The notes: a model not told the origin generated them from the sequence alone. A stretch of 7,995 bases of DNA from Halanaerobiales bacterium (GCA_016278415.1 JADQBV010000358.1:1-7995), one strand, 5' to 3'; positions 1-6,628 are shown, counted from the stretch's first letter. Numbers and translations: made by a program.

Positions 1-16
1 TGTTACGCCTTATCAT
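1..16 (-). CDS. 5' end of the next pur-operon gene (partial, unidentified)
   Basis: An ATG at 16-14 lies 6 nt after the purE stop codon. It is preceded, at a 9-nt spacing, by an AGGGGG Shine-Dalgarno sequence (31-26) embedded in the last purE codons. Only about five codons (M-I-R-R-N) are inside the window, so the product cannot be named. Position and spacing suggest a translationally coupled further gene of the same purine operon, but that is inference. Confidence 0.35.
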
Positions 17-22
17 CGATAA

Positions 23-541
23 TTACCCCCTCTTATTTAAATATTCTTGATATCCTAATTTTTCCAAATCCTCAGCCACATGCTCAACCTTTTCAGCCAT
101 ATCTCTCTTATATTCCATATACTTATTGCGCATATCTTTATCTGCAGTGGCAAGAATCTGCACTGCCAACAAAGCGGCATTCTTGGCTCCATTGATAGCA
201 ACTGTGGCAACAGGAACACCACCAGGCATCTGTACAATAGAGTATAATGAATCAACACCACTTAATTTTGATGTTTTTATCGGAACCCCTATTACAGGCC
301 TACTGGTAATTGAAGCTATCATTCCAGGTAGATGCGCTGCTCCCCCAGCTCCTGCTATTATAACTTTTAAGCCTCTTTCTTCTGCCTCCTCTGCATATTG
401 ATACAACCTCTGTGGAGTACGATGTGCTGAAACTACTGTTAATTCATAGGGAACTTGAAAATCATCTAATAGCTTAGCAGCTTCCTGCATAACTGGCAGA
501 TCAGAATCACTTCCCATAATAATACCTACTTCTGCTTTCAA
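23..541 (-). CDS. purE: N5-carboxyaminoimidazole ribonucleotide mutase (PurE, class I)
   Basis: PurE moves the carboxyl group of N5-CAIR to C4 to give CAIR in cytoplasmic de novo purine synthesis. The 172-residue product has the class I landmarks: GSDSD (10-14) for phosphate binding, SAHRTP (38-43) with the catalytic His40, [11 protein letters not shown] (63-73), and the [26 protein letters not shown] segment (87-116). Length is normal for the bacterial octameric enzyme, with no truncation. The presence of purK just upstream in the operon supports class I over the AIR-carboxylase class II form. The start is a TTG codon 7 nt after an AGGAGG site, and no better in-frame ATG lies near it. A 133-nt gap separates it from purK, whereas the next gene appears to begin 6 nt after its stop. 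Confidence 0.96.
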   Translation of the reverse strand: MKAEVGIIMGSDSDLPVMQEAAKLLDDFQVPYELTVVSAHRTPQRLYQYAEEAEERGLKVIIAGAGGAAHLPGMIASITSRPVIGVPIKTSKLSGVDSLYSIVQMPGGVPVATVAINGAKNAALLAVQILATADKDMRNKYMEYKRDMAEKVEHVAEDLEKLGYQEYLNKRG

Positions 542-548
542 ATTAATG

Positions 549-554
549 CCTCCT
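549..554 (-). promoter_or_regulatory. Shine-Dalgarno site of purE (decides the TTG start)
   Basis: AGGAGG reads on the minus strand from 554 to 549, 7 nt before the TTG at 541-539. It is the only good ribosome-binding site near this start and supports the rare TTG initiation codon. Confidence 0.8.
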
Positions 555-674
555 CGTTTAATATTATTATTTACATTGCTTAAGTCACTAATAAAACCTA
601 ATTTAATTAATTCTTCACAACTTTTATTATGCTAGTATTTACAGATATTAACCGAACGAGCCTTAAAAGTGTTC

Positions 675-1835
675 CTAAACTCCATTTATTTTCAGCAAAT
701 CACTTGCTTGCAAGGCCCTTTCAGCAGCTTCTGAGATTTTATCTGCAGTTACAGTAATATGACCCATTTTCCTGCCCGGCCTTGATATTTTTTTATCATA
801 AATATGTGTTTTCACACCTTTAATCCCTAAAACCTTATCAATAGCAATTACAGTTGCTTGTCCTATTTCACCTGTTCCCAATATATTTCTCATTACAGTT
901 GGTCGAATTAATGTGGTATCGCCTAATGGAAGGCCTGTAATAGCACGTATATGTTGTTCAAACTGTGAAGTGACACAGCCCTCAATAGTATAGTGACCTG
1001 AATTATGTGGTCTTGGAGCTACTTCATTTACCATTAAAACCCCATCATCAGTAAGAAACATCTCAATACAGAACATGCCTATACCACTAAAAACCTCCAA
1101 TACTTGCTGGGCAAGACTCATAGCTTCATCTGACAACTCTGCTGATATATCTGCCGGAACCCTTGTTTCATATAATATACTGTCTCTATGATCATTTTCT
1201 CCAACAGGATATACGACCATCTTACCCATTAAATCGCGACAGGCAAGAACAGATATTTCCTTCTGAAATGGAACAAATTCTTCTGCCATCAACGGTAACT
1301 CTCCAGCCCCTAAATCATTGTATGCCTCACTTATTTCTTCAGGTGACCTTACCAGTGCATTTCCCTTTCCATCATAACCACCAGTACAACTCTTTAACAT
1401 TAAGGGATATGAGTATCTATCTCCAGCAACTTTAATATCATTAATATTTGAAACCTTAATAAAGTCTGGTATAGGAATGGAGTTTTTTTGTAGAACTTCT
1501 TTTTGAGTATATTTATCCTGTATTATTTCTAGACTCTTTGCTGTTGGATAGACTTTATGACCTTCATCTTCCAAGATTTTTAAAATATCTACACCAATGT
1601 GTTCAAACTCATAGGTGATAACATCGGTTTTTTCAGCAAGATTCCTGATTGCTTTTTCATCATCAAAATCAGCAATTATATGTTCATCAGCGATACTATC
1701 CGCTGGACAAGCCGCTGTCGGATCAAGTATCATAACATAGAAACCCATTTTTTTGGCTTCTAAGATCATCATTTTTCCCAATTGTCCCCCGCCAATAATA
1801 CCTATTCTTTGTTTAGTCTTATCTACTTTTAGCAA
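675..1835 (-). CDS. purK: N5-carboxyaminoimidazole ribonucleotide synthetase (PurK)
   Basis: PurK uses ATP and bicarbonate to carboxylate AIR to N5-CAIR, the substrate of PurE encoded next in the operon. The 386-residue ATP-grasp protein shows an N-terminal IGIIGGGQLG nucleotide-fold loop (11-20). The central ATP-grasp loop is KSCTGGYDGKG (148-158). The metal/substrate region NEVAPRPHNSGHYTIEGC (270-287) is followed by TSQFEQH. Near the C-terminus is GRKMGHI (354-360). Length and motif order are normal for the family. The start is TTG at 1835-1833, 15 nt after the purD stop, and its ribosome site overlaps that stop. This close spacing suggests co-transcription and possibly translational coupling with purD. 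Confidence 0.95.
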   Translation of the reverse strand: MLKVDKTKQRIGIIGGGQLGKMMILEAKKMGFYVMILDPTAACPADSIADEHIIADFDDEKAIRNLAEKTDVITYEFEHIGVDILKILEDEGHKVYPTAKSLEIIQDKYTQKEVLQKNSIPIPDFIKVSNINDIKVAGDRYSYPLMLKSCTGGYDGKGNALVRSPEEISEAYNDLGAGELPLMAEEFVPFQKEISVLACRDLMGKMVVYPVGENDHRDSILYETRVPADISAELSDEAMSLAQQVLEVFSGIGMFCIEMFLTDDGVLMVNEVAPRPHNSGHYTIEGCVTSQFEQHIRAITGLPLGDTTLIRPTVMRNILGTGEIGQATVIAIDKVLGIKGVKTHIYDKKISRPGRKMGHITVTADKISEAAERALQASDLLKINGV

Positions 1836-1845
1836 GATGTAAACA

Positions 1846-1851
1846 CCCCTT
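1846..1851 (-). promoter_or_regulatory. Shine-Dalgarno site of purK, overlapping the purD stop
   Basis: AAGGGG reads from 1851 to 1846 on the minus strand, with GTG continuing the purine run, 10 nt before the TTG start of purK. Its first base is also part of the purD TAA (1853-1851), so translation of purD can expose or feed this site. Confidence 0.65.
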
Positions 1852-3128
1852 TAATTACCGCGGTTAATAGCCTTGTGTCCAATGTCGTGACGGATATGAT
1901 AATCATTAAAATGTATATGACTAACTCCTGTGTATGCCATCTCTATCACTTCATCAAAGTTATCCCCTATTGCTGTTACTGCCAATACCCTGCCTCCATC
2001 TGTTAATAATTCATCAGCAAGCATTTTCGTTCCTGCTTGAAAGACAATAATATTATCCAGAGAATTAGCATCATTAATACCGGAGATTCTTTTACCCTTC
2101 TTATATTCAAGGGGGTAACCCCCTGAAGCCATAATAACACAAAGAGCCTTCTTGTCATACCATTCAACTTCTATATTAGCCAACTTTCCATCAATGACAT
2201 AATTAATAATCTCTACTAAATCTGTCTTTAATAATGGTAAGACAACCTGTGTTTCTGGATCTCCAAAACGTACATTATACTCAATTACCTTAGGTTGTCC
2301 ATCTTTTATCATCAAACCACAATAAAGGATACCCTTATATTCAATACCCTGATCTTTCAAGGCAGCAACAGTAGGAACAAGTATTTCCGAATAGATTTTA
2401 GACATCATATTTTCATCAACCACAGGTGCTGGCGCATAAGCCCCCATTCCACCTGTGTTGGGCCCCTGATCATTATCATAGGCCTGTTTATGATCCTGAG
2501 ATGCAATCATAGGCACTATAGTCTCCCCATCAACAAAAGCTAGAACAGTTGCTTCTTCACCATCTAAATATTCTTCAATTACTACCCTTGCTCCAGCATC
2601 ACCAAATTTATCATTAATCAATATAGAATTAACAGCAGTGATAGCGTCTACCAATTCTTCTGCAACAATAACTCCTTTACCAGCAGCCAATCCCTCAGCT
2701 TTGACTACGATTGGAGCACCTTTCTCCTTTATATATGTAATTGCTTTATCAGCTTTTTCAAATACCTTATACTCAGCAGTAGGAATATTATATTTTTCCA
2801 TTAGATTTTTAGAAAAAACCTTACTACCTTCTAACAGAGCCGCTTGCTTATTAGGACCAAAAATACGCAAACCGGCAGCTTCAAAACGATCTACAATCCC
2901 TTCCACAAGTGGTGCCTCGGGACCAACAAAGGTAAAATCAATACTACTTTCTGTGGCAAATTTTAATAAACCCTCAATATCCATTACATCAATTTCTACA
3001 TTTTTACCTAATTCAGCTGTTCCTGCATTACCAGGTGCAATATAAATTTGATCTATTAATTGAGATTGGGCTAATTTCCAGACTACGCCATGCTCCCTAC
3101 CACCATTTCCAACAACCAATACTTTCAT
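1851..3128 (-). CDS. purD: Phosphoribosylamine-glycine ligase (GAR synthetase, PurD)
   Basis: PurD ligates glycine to 5-phosphoribosylamine with ATP, giving GAR, the second step of de novo purine synthesis. The 425-residue protein opens with the ATP-grasp N-domain signature VLVVGNGGREH (3-13) and APGNAGT (31-37), then FVGPEAPLVEG (67-77). The glycine-rich ATP loop is VVKAEGLAAGKGV (141-153); many homologues have Asp where this has Glu145. QDHKQAYDNDQGPNTGGMGAY (211-231) and IEYNVRFGDPETQ (282-294, metal ligands Glu283 and Asn285) are intact. Length is typical. The ATG at 3128 follows AGGGGG (3140-3135) by 6 nt. It is the first gene after the riboswitch leader, whereas in Bacillus subtilis purD is the last gene of the pur operon. 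Confidence 0.97.
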   Translation of the reverse strand: MKVLVVGNGGREHGVVWKLAQSQLIDQIYIAPGNAGTAELGKNVEIDVMDIEGLLKFATESSIDFTFVGPEAPLVEGIVDRFEAAGLRIFGPNKQAALLEGSKVFSKNLMEKYNIPTAEYKVFEKADKAITYIKEKGAPIVVKAEGLAAGKGVIVAEELVDAITAVNSILINDKFGDAGARVVIEEYLDGEEATVLAFVDGETIVPMIASQDHKQAYDNDQGPNTGGMGAYAPAPVVDENMMSKIYSEILVPTVAALKDQGIEYKGILYCGLMIKDGQPKVIEYNVRFGDPETQVVLPLLKTDLVEIINYVIDGKLANIEVEWYDKKALCVIMASGGYPLEYKKGKRISGINDANSLDNIIVFQAGTKMLADELLTDGGRVLAVTAIGDNFDEVIEMAYTGVSHIHFNDYHIRHDIGHKAINRGN

Positions 3129-3134
3129 CGGTAA

Positions 3135-3140
3135 CCCCCT
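3135..3140 (-). promoter_or_regulatory. Shine-Dalgarno site of purD
   Basis: AGGGGG on the minus strand lies 6 nt before the purD ATG. It is about 50 nt downstream of the attenuator and outside its hairpin, so control is probably by termination and not by sequestering this site. Confidence 0.75.
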
Positions 3141-3190
3141 ATGAATTAGCTAATTTTCTTAATTACTATATCTATAATTCCTTATAATAT

Positions 3191-3252
3191 CAAAAATGCC
3201 CAGACAGGAAGAATCTACTTTCGATTAATGAGTAGAACCTCCCCGCCTGGGC
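3191..3252 (-). terminator. Riboswitch-controlled intrinsic terminator (attenuator) before purD
   Basis: On the minus strand GCCCAGGC (3252-3245) pairs with GTCTGGGC (3205-3198), with one G-U pair. The stem continues through GGGGAGG against a CTTCCT run and then TCTACT against AGTAGA, leaving a short apical loop. An ATTTTTG tract (3197-3191) follows directly. This long hairpin with a U-tract is a classical rho-independent terminator inside the leader. Its 5' arm overlaps the conserved GGATAAAAGCCC end of the ykkC-type aptamer. A folded, PRPP-bound aptamer should therefore block the hairpin and let transcription enter purD. Confidence 0.9.
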
Positions 3253-3377
3253 TTTTATCCCTTCGGTGTGATATAAAAAATACCTGTACCGCTCGGACCT
3301 GCCATCCAATTAGCTATAATTTCATCAAAATATAAATAATGAAACAGCTATTATTAATGCGGAACCCTAAGTACACT
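3231..3377 (-). promoter_or_regulatory. PRPP riboswitch aptamer (ykkC superfamily, subtype 2b)
   Basis: The minus strand carries the signature blocks of the ykkC superfamily in order: AGGGTTCCG (3368-3360), GGTCCGAG (3299-3292), and ACACCG leading into GGGATAAAAGCCC (3261-3249). Between the first two is a long hairpin in which TAGCT (3350-3346) pairs with AGCTA (3315-3311) and TTTCAT (3344-3339) with ATGAAA (3325-3320). ykkC subtypes sense guanidine, ppGpp, PRPP or nucleotides and share this core. The PRPP assignment rests on the purine gene downstream and the guanine aptamer immediately upstream, a pairing known for PRPP riboswitches. Outer boundaries are approximate; a weak closing helix AGTG/TACT (3377-3374 with 3234-3231) is possible. 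It is predicted to be an ON switch because its 3' end shares bases with the terminator. Confidence 0.85.
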
Positions 3378-3379
3378 TC

Positions 3380-3448
3380 CCTCATAGTCAGATTGTTTAC
3401 GGCTATCTGGTAGAAACTCGCGGGCCATATTCCCACTATTATATGAGG
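3380..3448 (-). promoter_or_regulatory. Guanine riboswitch aptamer (purine riboswitch)
   Basis: All parts of the three-way junction are present on the minus strand. P1 is CCTCATA (3448-3442) with TATGAGG (3386-3380). P2 is GTGGG (3436-3432) with CCCGC (3424-3420), with loop AATATGG. The junction is TTTCTACC (3416-3409). P3 is CAGAT (3409-3405) with ATCTG (3393-3389), plus a G-C pair closing loop CCGTAAA. The J3/1 segment is GACTATG, with a cytosine at 3387 at the specificity position (C74 in the xpt numbering). This indicates guanine or hypoxanthine binding; adenine riboswitches have U there. Only about ten bases separate P1 from the next aptamer's first conserved block, so the two can compete. 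Guanine binding is expected to favour termination. Confidence 0.95.
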
Positions 3449-3489
3449 TAATATTTAATTTTATATAATATACTTGATTTTACAATAAT

Positions 3490-3518
3490 ATGATAACAGA
3501 AGCTTACACCTAAGTCAA
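3490..3518 (-). promoter_or_regulatory. Sigma-A-type promoter of the pur operon
   Basis: TTGACT (3518-3513), a 17-bp spacer and TATCAT (3495-3490) read on the minus strand; each hexamer matches the housekeeping consensus at five of six positions. The start site would be near 3483, giving a leader of about 355 nt that contains both aptamers and the attenuator. The -35 begins only a few bases after the tldE stop codon. Confidence 0.75.
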
Positions 3519-3522
3519 ATAT

Positions 3523-4809
3523 TTATTTTGAAGAAATTAGAATATCTGCAAATTGAATAAACGGTAGTAAGGAATAACCACTATTAATTCTTTCCTTTGA
3601 GATTCCTTTTATATCTTGAAATATATCAAATATATTTCCATTTATCATAGTTTCCTTAATCGGGTATTTAATTTCCCCATTTTCAATATAATAGCTATTT
3701 TTAGCAACACCAGAAAAATCTCCATTAGATGCTGGCCGACCACCAGAAAATCTTGAAAGAATAATACCTTTATCAATACTTTTGATCATTTCATCTAAAG
3801 ATTTATCTCCACTATCGATTATTAAATTTGATCCTGTTGAAGGACCTCTATCTAGACCAGTCTTTTTGGAACCATATAGATCTAATAGATAATTTTTTAA
3901 AATGCCATTTTTAAAGATATAAGCATTCTTATTTATTATTCCATCATGTCCATAGTAGTCTTTTATAGCCAAGAAATTAGAATCCGGTTCAGTTCGTAAA
4001 CTAAATTTTTCATCTAAAGCTTTTTCATTTAACTTATCAGCAAAATTAGAAATACCAGCAATTAAATAATAATTTTGTAAGTGTGACAATAAGAAATTCA
4101 AAAAATCATTCATACAATCTGGAGTAACAATTATATCTCCATTAATTTTCTTCACATCAATTACTTTAGGATTTAAATGTTCAACTGATTCTTTTAATAA
4201 ATAACTCAAAGACCCTAATTCATATAATTCTTTTCCTAAATCTTTAGTGGAGATTGCTGTATGATTAAATGAAGATGTTTCTTTTCCTTTTTTAGAAAAG
4301 AACATTAGACCAAATAAATAGTTATCATAGTTTGAAGACAATCTCACACCATTAGAATTATAATAATAATTATGCTTATCCTTATACTCTAACGCTGCCT
4401 CTTCAATAACTAAATCAGGATAATCTATCTCCACTTTCGATATGAAGTCTTTTAATCGTTTATGCATTAAATTAATATCTAAACCACTTTTATCAGCATT
4501 AAAGTCTTTATTTATAACCATATCTGAGATATCATTAGACTCATCAGCTTGAGAATTTTTAGCATTATTTACTACTTCATTAACAGCATTTTCTATTGCA
4601 TTTTCATCAACGTTATTAATTTTAATTGTGTCTTTCTTATTATCTATTATGGCAGTTATTTTTAAATTAAATTCTTCCATAGTTCTTAAAAGACTTATCT
4701 CTCCCGAATTAATATTCATTTCTTCTTTTATTTGTTTACTAAGATAAACCTCGGCCTTATCTGCACCCTTTTCATTCAGTAAACTAAGACATTTATTTAA
4801 TAGTTCCAT
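3523..4809 (-). CDS. tldE: TldE/PmbA-family subunit of the TldD/TldE metalloprotease
   Basis: The 428-residue product belongs to the TldE (PmbA) half of the TldD/TldE heterodimer. In Enterobacteria this cytoplasmic protease degrades unfolded peptides, processes microcin B17 precursor and removes the CcdA antitoxin. The family fit rests on size, the pairing with tldD, and the C-terminal block SGGRPASNGDFSGVAKNS with YYIENGEI and PIKETMINGN (355-392), typical of PmbA proteins. It has no HExxxH motif, as expected for the non-catalytic subunit. There is no signal peptide or membrane segment; the N-terminal half is Lys/Asn/Glu-rich and diverged. ATG at 4809 follows AGGGGG (4823-4818) by 8 nt, and one base separates it from the tldD stop, indicating coupled translation. 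Its natural substrate cannot be read from the window. Confidence 0.88.
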   Translation of the reverse strand: MELLNKCLSLLNEKGADKAEVYLSKQIKEEMNINSGEISLLRTMEEFNLKITAIIDNKKDTIKINNVDENAIENAVNEVVNNAKNSQADESNDISDMVINKDFNADKSGLDINLMHKRLKDFISKVEIDYPDLVIEEAALEYKDKHNYYYNSNGVRLSSNYDNYLFGLMFFSKKGKETSSFNHTAISTKDLGKELYELGSLSYLLKESVEHLNPKVIDVKKINGDIIVTPDCMNDFLNFLLSHLQNYYLIAGISNFADKLNEKALDEKFSLRTEPDSNFLAIKDYYGHDGIINKNAYIFKNGILKNYLLDLYGSKKTGLDRGPSTGSNLIIDSGDKSLDEMIKSIDKGIILSRFSGGRPASNGDFSGVAKNSYYIENGEIKYPIKETMINGNIFDIFQDIKGISKERINSGYSLLPFIQFADILISSK

Positions 4810-4810
4810 A

Positions 4811-6190
4811 TTATTTACCCCCTATATTAATTTTACATTTTATAGCAGGTCCACCCATTCCTACAGGAATCAATTGTTTTTTACCACACATTCCTGCATT
4901 AGACCAATACATTTCATCTGATATCATAGTAATTGTCTTCAACATATCAAAAGCGACTCCGGAAATAGTTGTATTTTTTAGAGCCCTTCCCAGTTTACCA
5001 TTTTTAATTTCATAACCATTAGTTACACCAAACATAAATTCACTGGTTGAATCAGCTTGACCGTTATTTGGTTGAATCAAATAATAACCATCTTCTATTG
5101 AAGAAATCATATCATCTAATTTATCTTTTCCAGGTAGAATAGCTGTATTTCTCATTCTCACTAGTGGTTCGTCAGAAAAAGCGAAAGCCCTAGCATTGCC
5201 AGTAGGCTTATCATTAAAATCTATCGCAAGATCCTTATTATTCATAAACCTTTTCAAAATACCATCTTTTATAATGACAACATCTTCAGGCTTAGTGCCT
5301 TCATCATCAATATAAACAGGTACCGGACAAACCTGATTATTATATTCATTAGCAAAATCAACAAGATTAACAATGTCACTTGCTACTTTTTTATTAATAT
5401 AATCTTTAGCAATAGACCCGCTTTTTACCATATCAGCCTCAACTGTATGACCTATCGCCTCATGAGCAAGAATGCCAGCTAATTTAGAATCCAATATAAC
5501 ATCTTTGTAACCCGCTTCAGGATATACTCCTTCAGATTTTTCAATAACCTTTTTATATAAATTATCTATCGTATCATAAAAAGTCTTCGGATCATCATAA
5601 AAATCCTCATATTGACCTAGACCACCAAAAACATCATAAGAATCATAAACAACACCATCTTTTTCAACAGAAAGACTGATCATTAAGATCGACCTTGGAA
5701 TCATGGTATAAGCATCAGAACCAAAAGATGTGTATAAATTCTTCTCCATATCCAAATTATTAATAACGAAAGTATTTGATTTTAAATCATTATATTTTTT
5801 TGAAGTATAATTATGTAAGTCTTTTAAAAAATCCAAGATATCCTTTCTAGATACTCTTGTTTTTTTGGTAGAAAAATCCTTAATTATTTCGAAGCCTTTT
5901 CCCTTTAATTGCTTTTTTTCTCTTTGCTCTAAATTATTTAGTAAGTAAGCATTTTCATTAGATTTTTTAATTATATCTTTGACAGTCTTTTCGTCTGTCT
6001 TGGGACTAGATGCAAAACCAAAAACACCTTCTTTATAAACCCTTGCAGAAATACCCCCTGTTGTCGTTTTCTCATTTTTTACTAAATTTCCATTTACAAG
6101 AACTAAAGAAACACTGGAATTTTCTTGCAAACGTAATTCAGTATATTCATTAAAACAGTTCTTAAACTTTTTTAAATAATCTAAATTCAT
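4811..6190 (-). CDS. tldD: TldD-family zinc metalloprotease, catalytic subunit
   Basis: This is the catalytic partner of TldE. With the start chosen here (ATG at 6190) the protein has 459 residues. The zinc motif HEAIGH (HExxxH) lies at about 243-248, in AHEAIGHTVEAD. The third ligand typical of TldD, a cysteine in GMCGK, is at about residue 435. Downstream family blocks VPVYIDDEGTKPEDVVIIKDGILKRFM and SEFMFGVTNGYEIKNGKLG are present, so the core looks intact. An upstream in-frame ATG at 6205 is unlikely to be used, because it overlaps the GGGAGG ribosome site that serves ATG 6193 or 6190; the latter has the better 7-nt spacing. There is no signal peptide. It forms a two-gene unit with tldE. 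Confidence 0.92.
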   Translation of the reverse strand: MNLDYLKKFKNCFNEYTELRLQENSSVSLVLVNGNLVKNEKTTTGGISARVYKEGVFGFASSPKTDEKTVKDIIKKSNENAYLLNNLEQREKKQLKGKGFEIIKDFSTKKTRVSRKDILDFLKDLHNYTSKKYNDLKSNTFVINNLDMEKNLYTSFGSDAYTMIPRSILMISLSVEKDGVVYDSYDVFGGLGQYEDFYDDPKTFYDTIDNLYKKVIEKSEGVYPEAGYKDVILDSKLAGILAHEAIGHTVEADMVKSGSIAKDYINKKVASDIVNLVDFANEYNNQVCPVPVYIDDEGTKPEDVVIIKDGILKRFMNNKDLAIDFNDKPTGNARAFAFSDEPLVRMRNTAILPGKDKLDDMISSIEDGYYLIQPNNGQADSTSEFMFGVTNGYEIKNGKLGRALKNTTISGVAFDMLKTITMISDEMYWSNAGMCGKKQLIPVGMGGPAIKCKINIGGK

Positions 6191-6197
6191 CATTTTA

Positions 6198-6202
6198 CCT
6201 CC
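6198..6202 (-). promoter_or_regulatory. Shine-Dalgarno site of tldD (decides the start)
   Basis: GGAGG reads from 6202 to 6198 on the minus strand. It is 4 nt before ATG 6193 and 7 nt before ATG 6190, and lies inside the extra codons of the longest open frame. Initiation at 6190 (or 6193) is therefore favoured over 6205. Confidence 0.75.
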
Positions 6203-6334
6203 CATATTTTTTTATATGAAATATGATACTTATGCTGAAATACTTAAGTTTAGATACTACACTATAAATACAAATTTACAGCTATGTATAAGATAATCTT
6301 AATTTGTTAATATTTACATAATATAGATAACATA

Positions 6335-6363
6335 ATTGTAGCATAATTACATTAATATTAAAA
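6335..6363 (-). promoter_or_regulatory. Possible extended -10 promoter for tldD-tldE
   Basis: TGCTACAAT (6343-6335) on the minus strand is a TGn extended -10 with a five-of-six hexamer. Seventeen bases upstream lies only a weak -35 (TTTTAA, 6363-6358). The leader would be about 138 nt. In DNA this AT-rich such matches arise by chance, so this is tentative. Confidence 0.3.
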
Positions 6364-6371
6364 GCAGAATA

Positions 6372-6391
6372 ATAAGTAATTTAATACTTAT
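6372..6391. repeat. Perfect 7-bp inverted repeat (possible operator)
   Basis: ATAAGTA (6372-6378) and TACTTAT (6385-6391) are exact inverted copies around a 6-base AT spacer. The site lies between the two divergent genes, just upstream of the possible tldD promoter. It resembles a dimer-binding operator in form only; no regulator is identified. Confidence 0.4.
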
Positions 6392-6462
6392 AGTCTATTT
6401 CTATACTAATCTTAAATGAAGGTGCATCCATAAAACTGTTATATTCGCTACAGGACATATTA

Positions 6463-6495
6463 TACTCAATATTATCGTTTTGAGTTGCAATGTTA
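6463..6495 (+). repeat. Direct repeat, upstream copy
   Basis: This 33-bp unit begins TACTCAATAT, contains ATCGTTTT and TTGCAAT, and matches the copy at 6534-6566 at 28 of 33 positions. Here the CTCAA and TTGAG ends (6465-6484) also form an inverted repeat, which the second copy lacks. A GATAAT hexamer follows at 6496-6501, so this copy may carry a weaker promoter. Confidence 0.7.
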
Positions 6496-6533
6496 GATAA
6501 TTATGAATGAATAACACTTATTAGTTAAAATTT

Positions 6534-6566
6534 TACTCAATATAATCGTTTTATTTTGCAATCTTA
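6534..6566 (+). repeat. Direct repeat, downstream copy next to the promoter
   Basis: Second copy of the unit at 6463-6495, offset by 71 bp. It overlaps the -35 region of the promoter whose -10 is at 6570-6575. Conservation of ATCGTTTT and TTGCAAT between copies, with changes in the bases between them, suggests protein-binding sites or a duplicated promoter; which of these is unknown. Confidence 0.7.
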
Positions 6567-6575
6567 TGATATAAT
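6567..6575 (+). promoter_or_regulatory. Extended -10 promoter of the pyruvate-kinase-like gene
   Basis: TGATATAAT is a TGn extension followed by a perfect TATAAT (6570-6575). No good -35 is found at 16-18 bp; the region there is CGTTTT-like and lies inside the direct repeat, so activator help is possible. The start site would be near 6582, giving a leader of under 50 nt. Confidence 0.65.
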
Positions 6576-6613
6576 ATAGCTAATATTAATCTTTAATTTA
6601 ATTAATCAAAGTG

Positions 6614-6620
6614 AAAGGGG
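6614..6620 (+). promoter_or_regulatory. Shine-Dalgarno site of the pyruvate-kinase-like gene (decides the start)
   Basis: AAAGGGG ends 8 nt before the GTG at 6629. The longer frame opening at GTG 6611 would place the ribosome site inside the coding sequence and has no site of its own, so 6629 is preferred. Confidence 0.75.
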
Positions 6621-6628
6621 ATTTCAAA

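Larger units (their letters stand above)
6206..6610 (+). other. Divergent intergenic region between tldD and the pyruvate-kinase-like gene
   Basis: About 400 nt of very AT-rich sequence with stops in every frame and no RNA gene that I can recognise. It holds a possible tldD promoter, a perfect 7-bp inverted repeat, a 33-bp imperfect direct repeat and the start of the rightward promoter, listed separately. On the minus strand a small CATAT/ATATG hairpin sits just before the tldD ribosome site. Confidence 0.6.

Noticed and set aside
126..401. A 91-codon plus-strand frame opposite purE, and similar frames opposite purK and purD
   Set aside because: They lie wholly inside well-supported genes on the other strand and have no ribosome sites or recognisable domains.
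651..661. CCGAAC core resembling half of a Bacillus PurR box between purK and purE
   Set aside because: A single half-site on the strand opposite the operon, without a partner or adjacent promoter, is likely chance; the operon already has riboswitch control.
3238..3260. CCGCCTGGGC on the plus strand, similar to the 3' block of ZTP (pfl) riboswitches
   Set aside because: It is the reverse complement of the attenuator's 5' arm. The other ZTP block is absent and no plus-strand gene follows.
3271..3285. TTTTTT run on the minus strand within the leader as a second terminator
   Set aside because: It sits in a loop region of the ykkC-type aptamer and has no strong GC-rich hairpin directly before it.
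6191..6205. Upstream ATG (6205) as the tldD start
   Set aside because: It would translate through the GGGAGG ribosome site that serves the ATGs at 6193 and 6190.
6611..6628. GTG at 6611 as the start of the pyruvate-kinase-like gene
   Set aside because: The AAAGGGG site falls inside this extension and is correctly spaced for GTG 6629, where homology to pyruvate kinases also begins.
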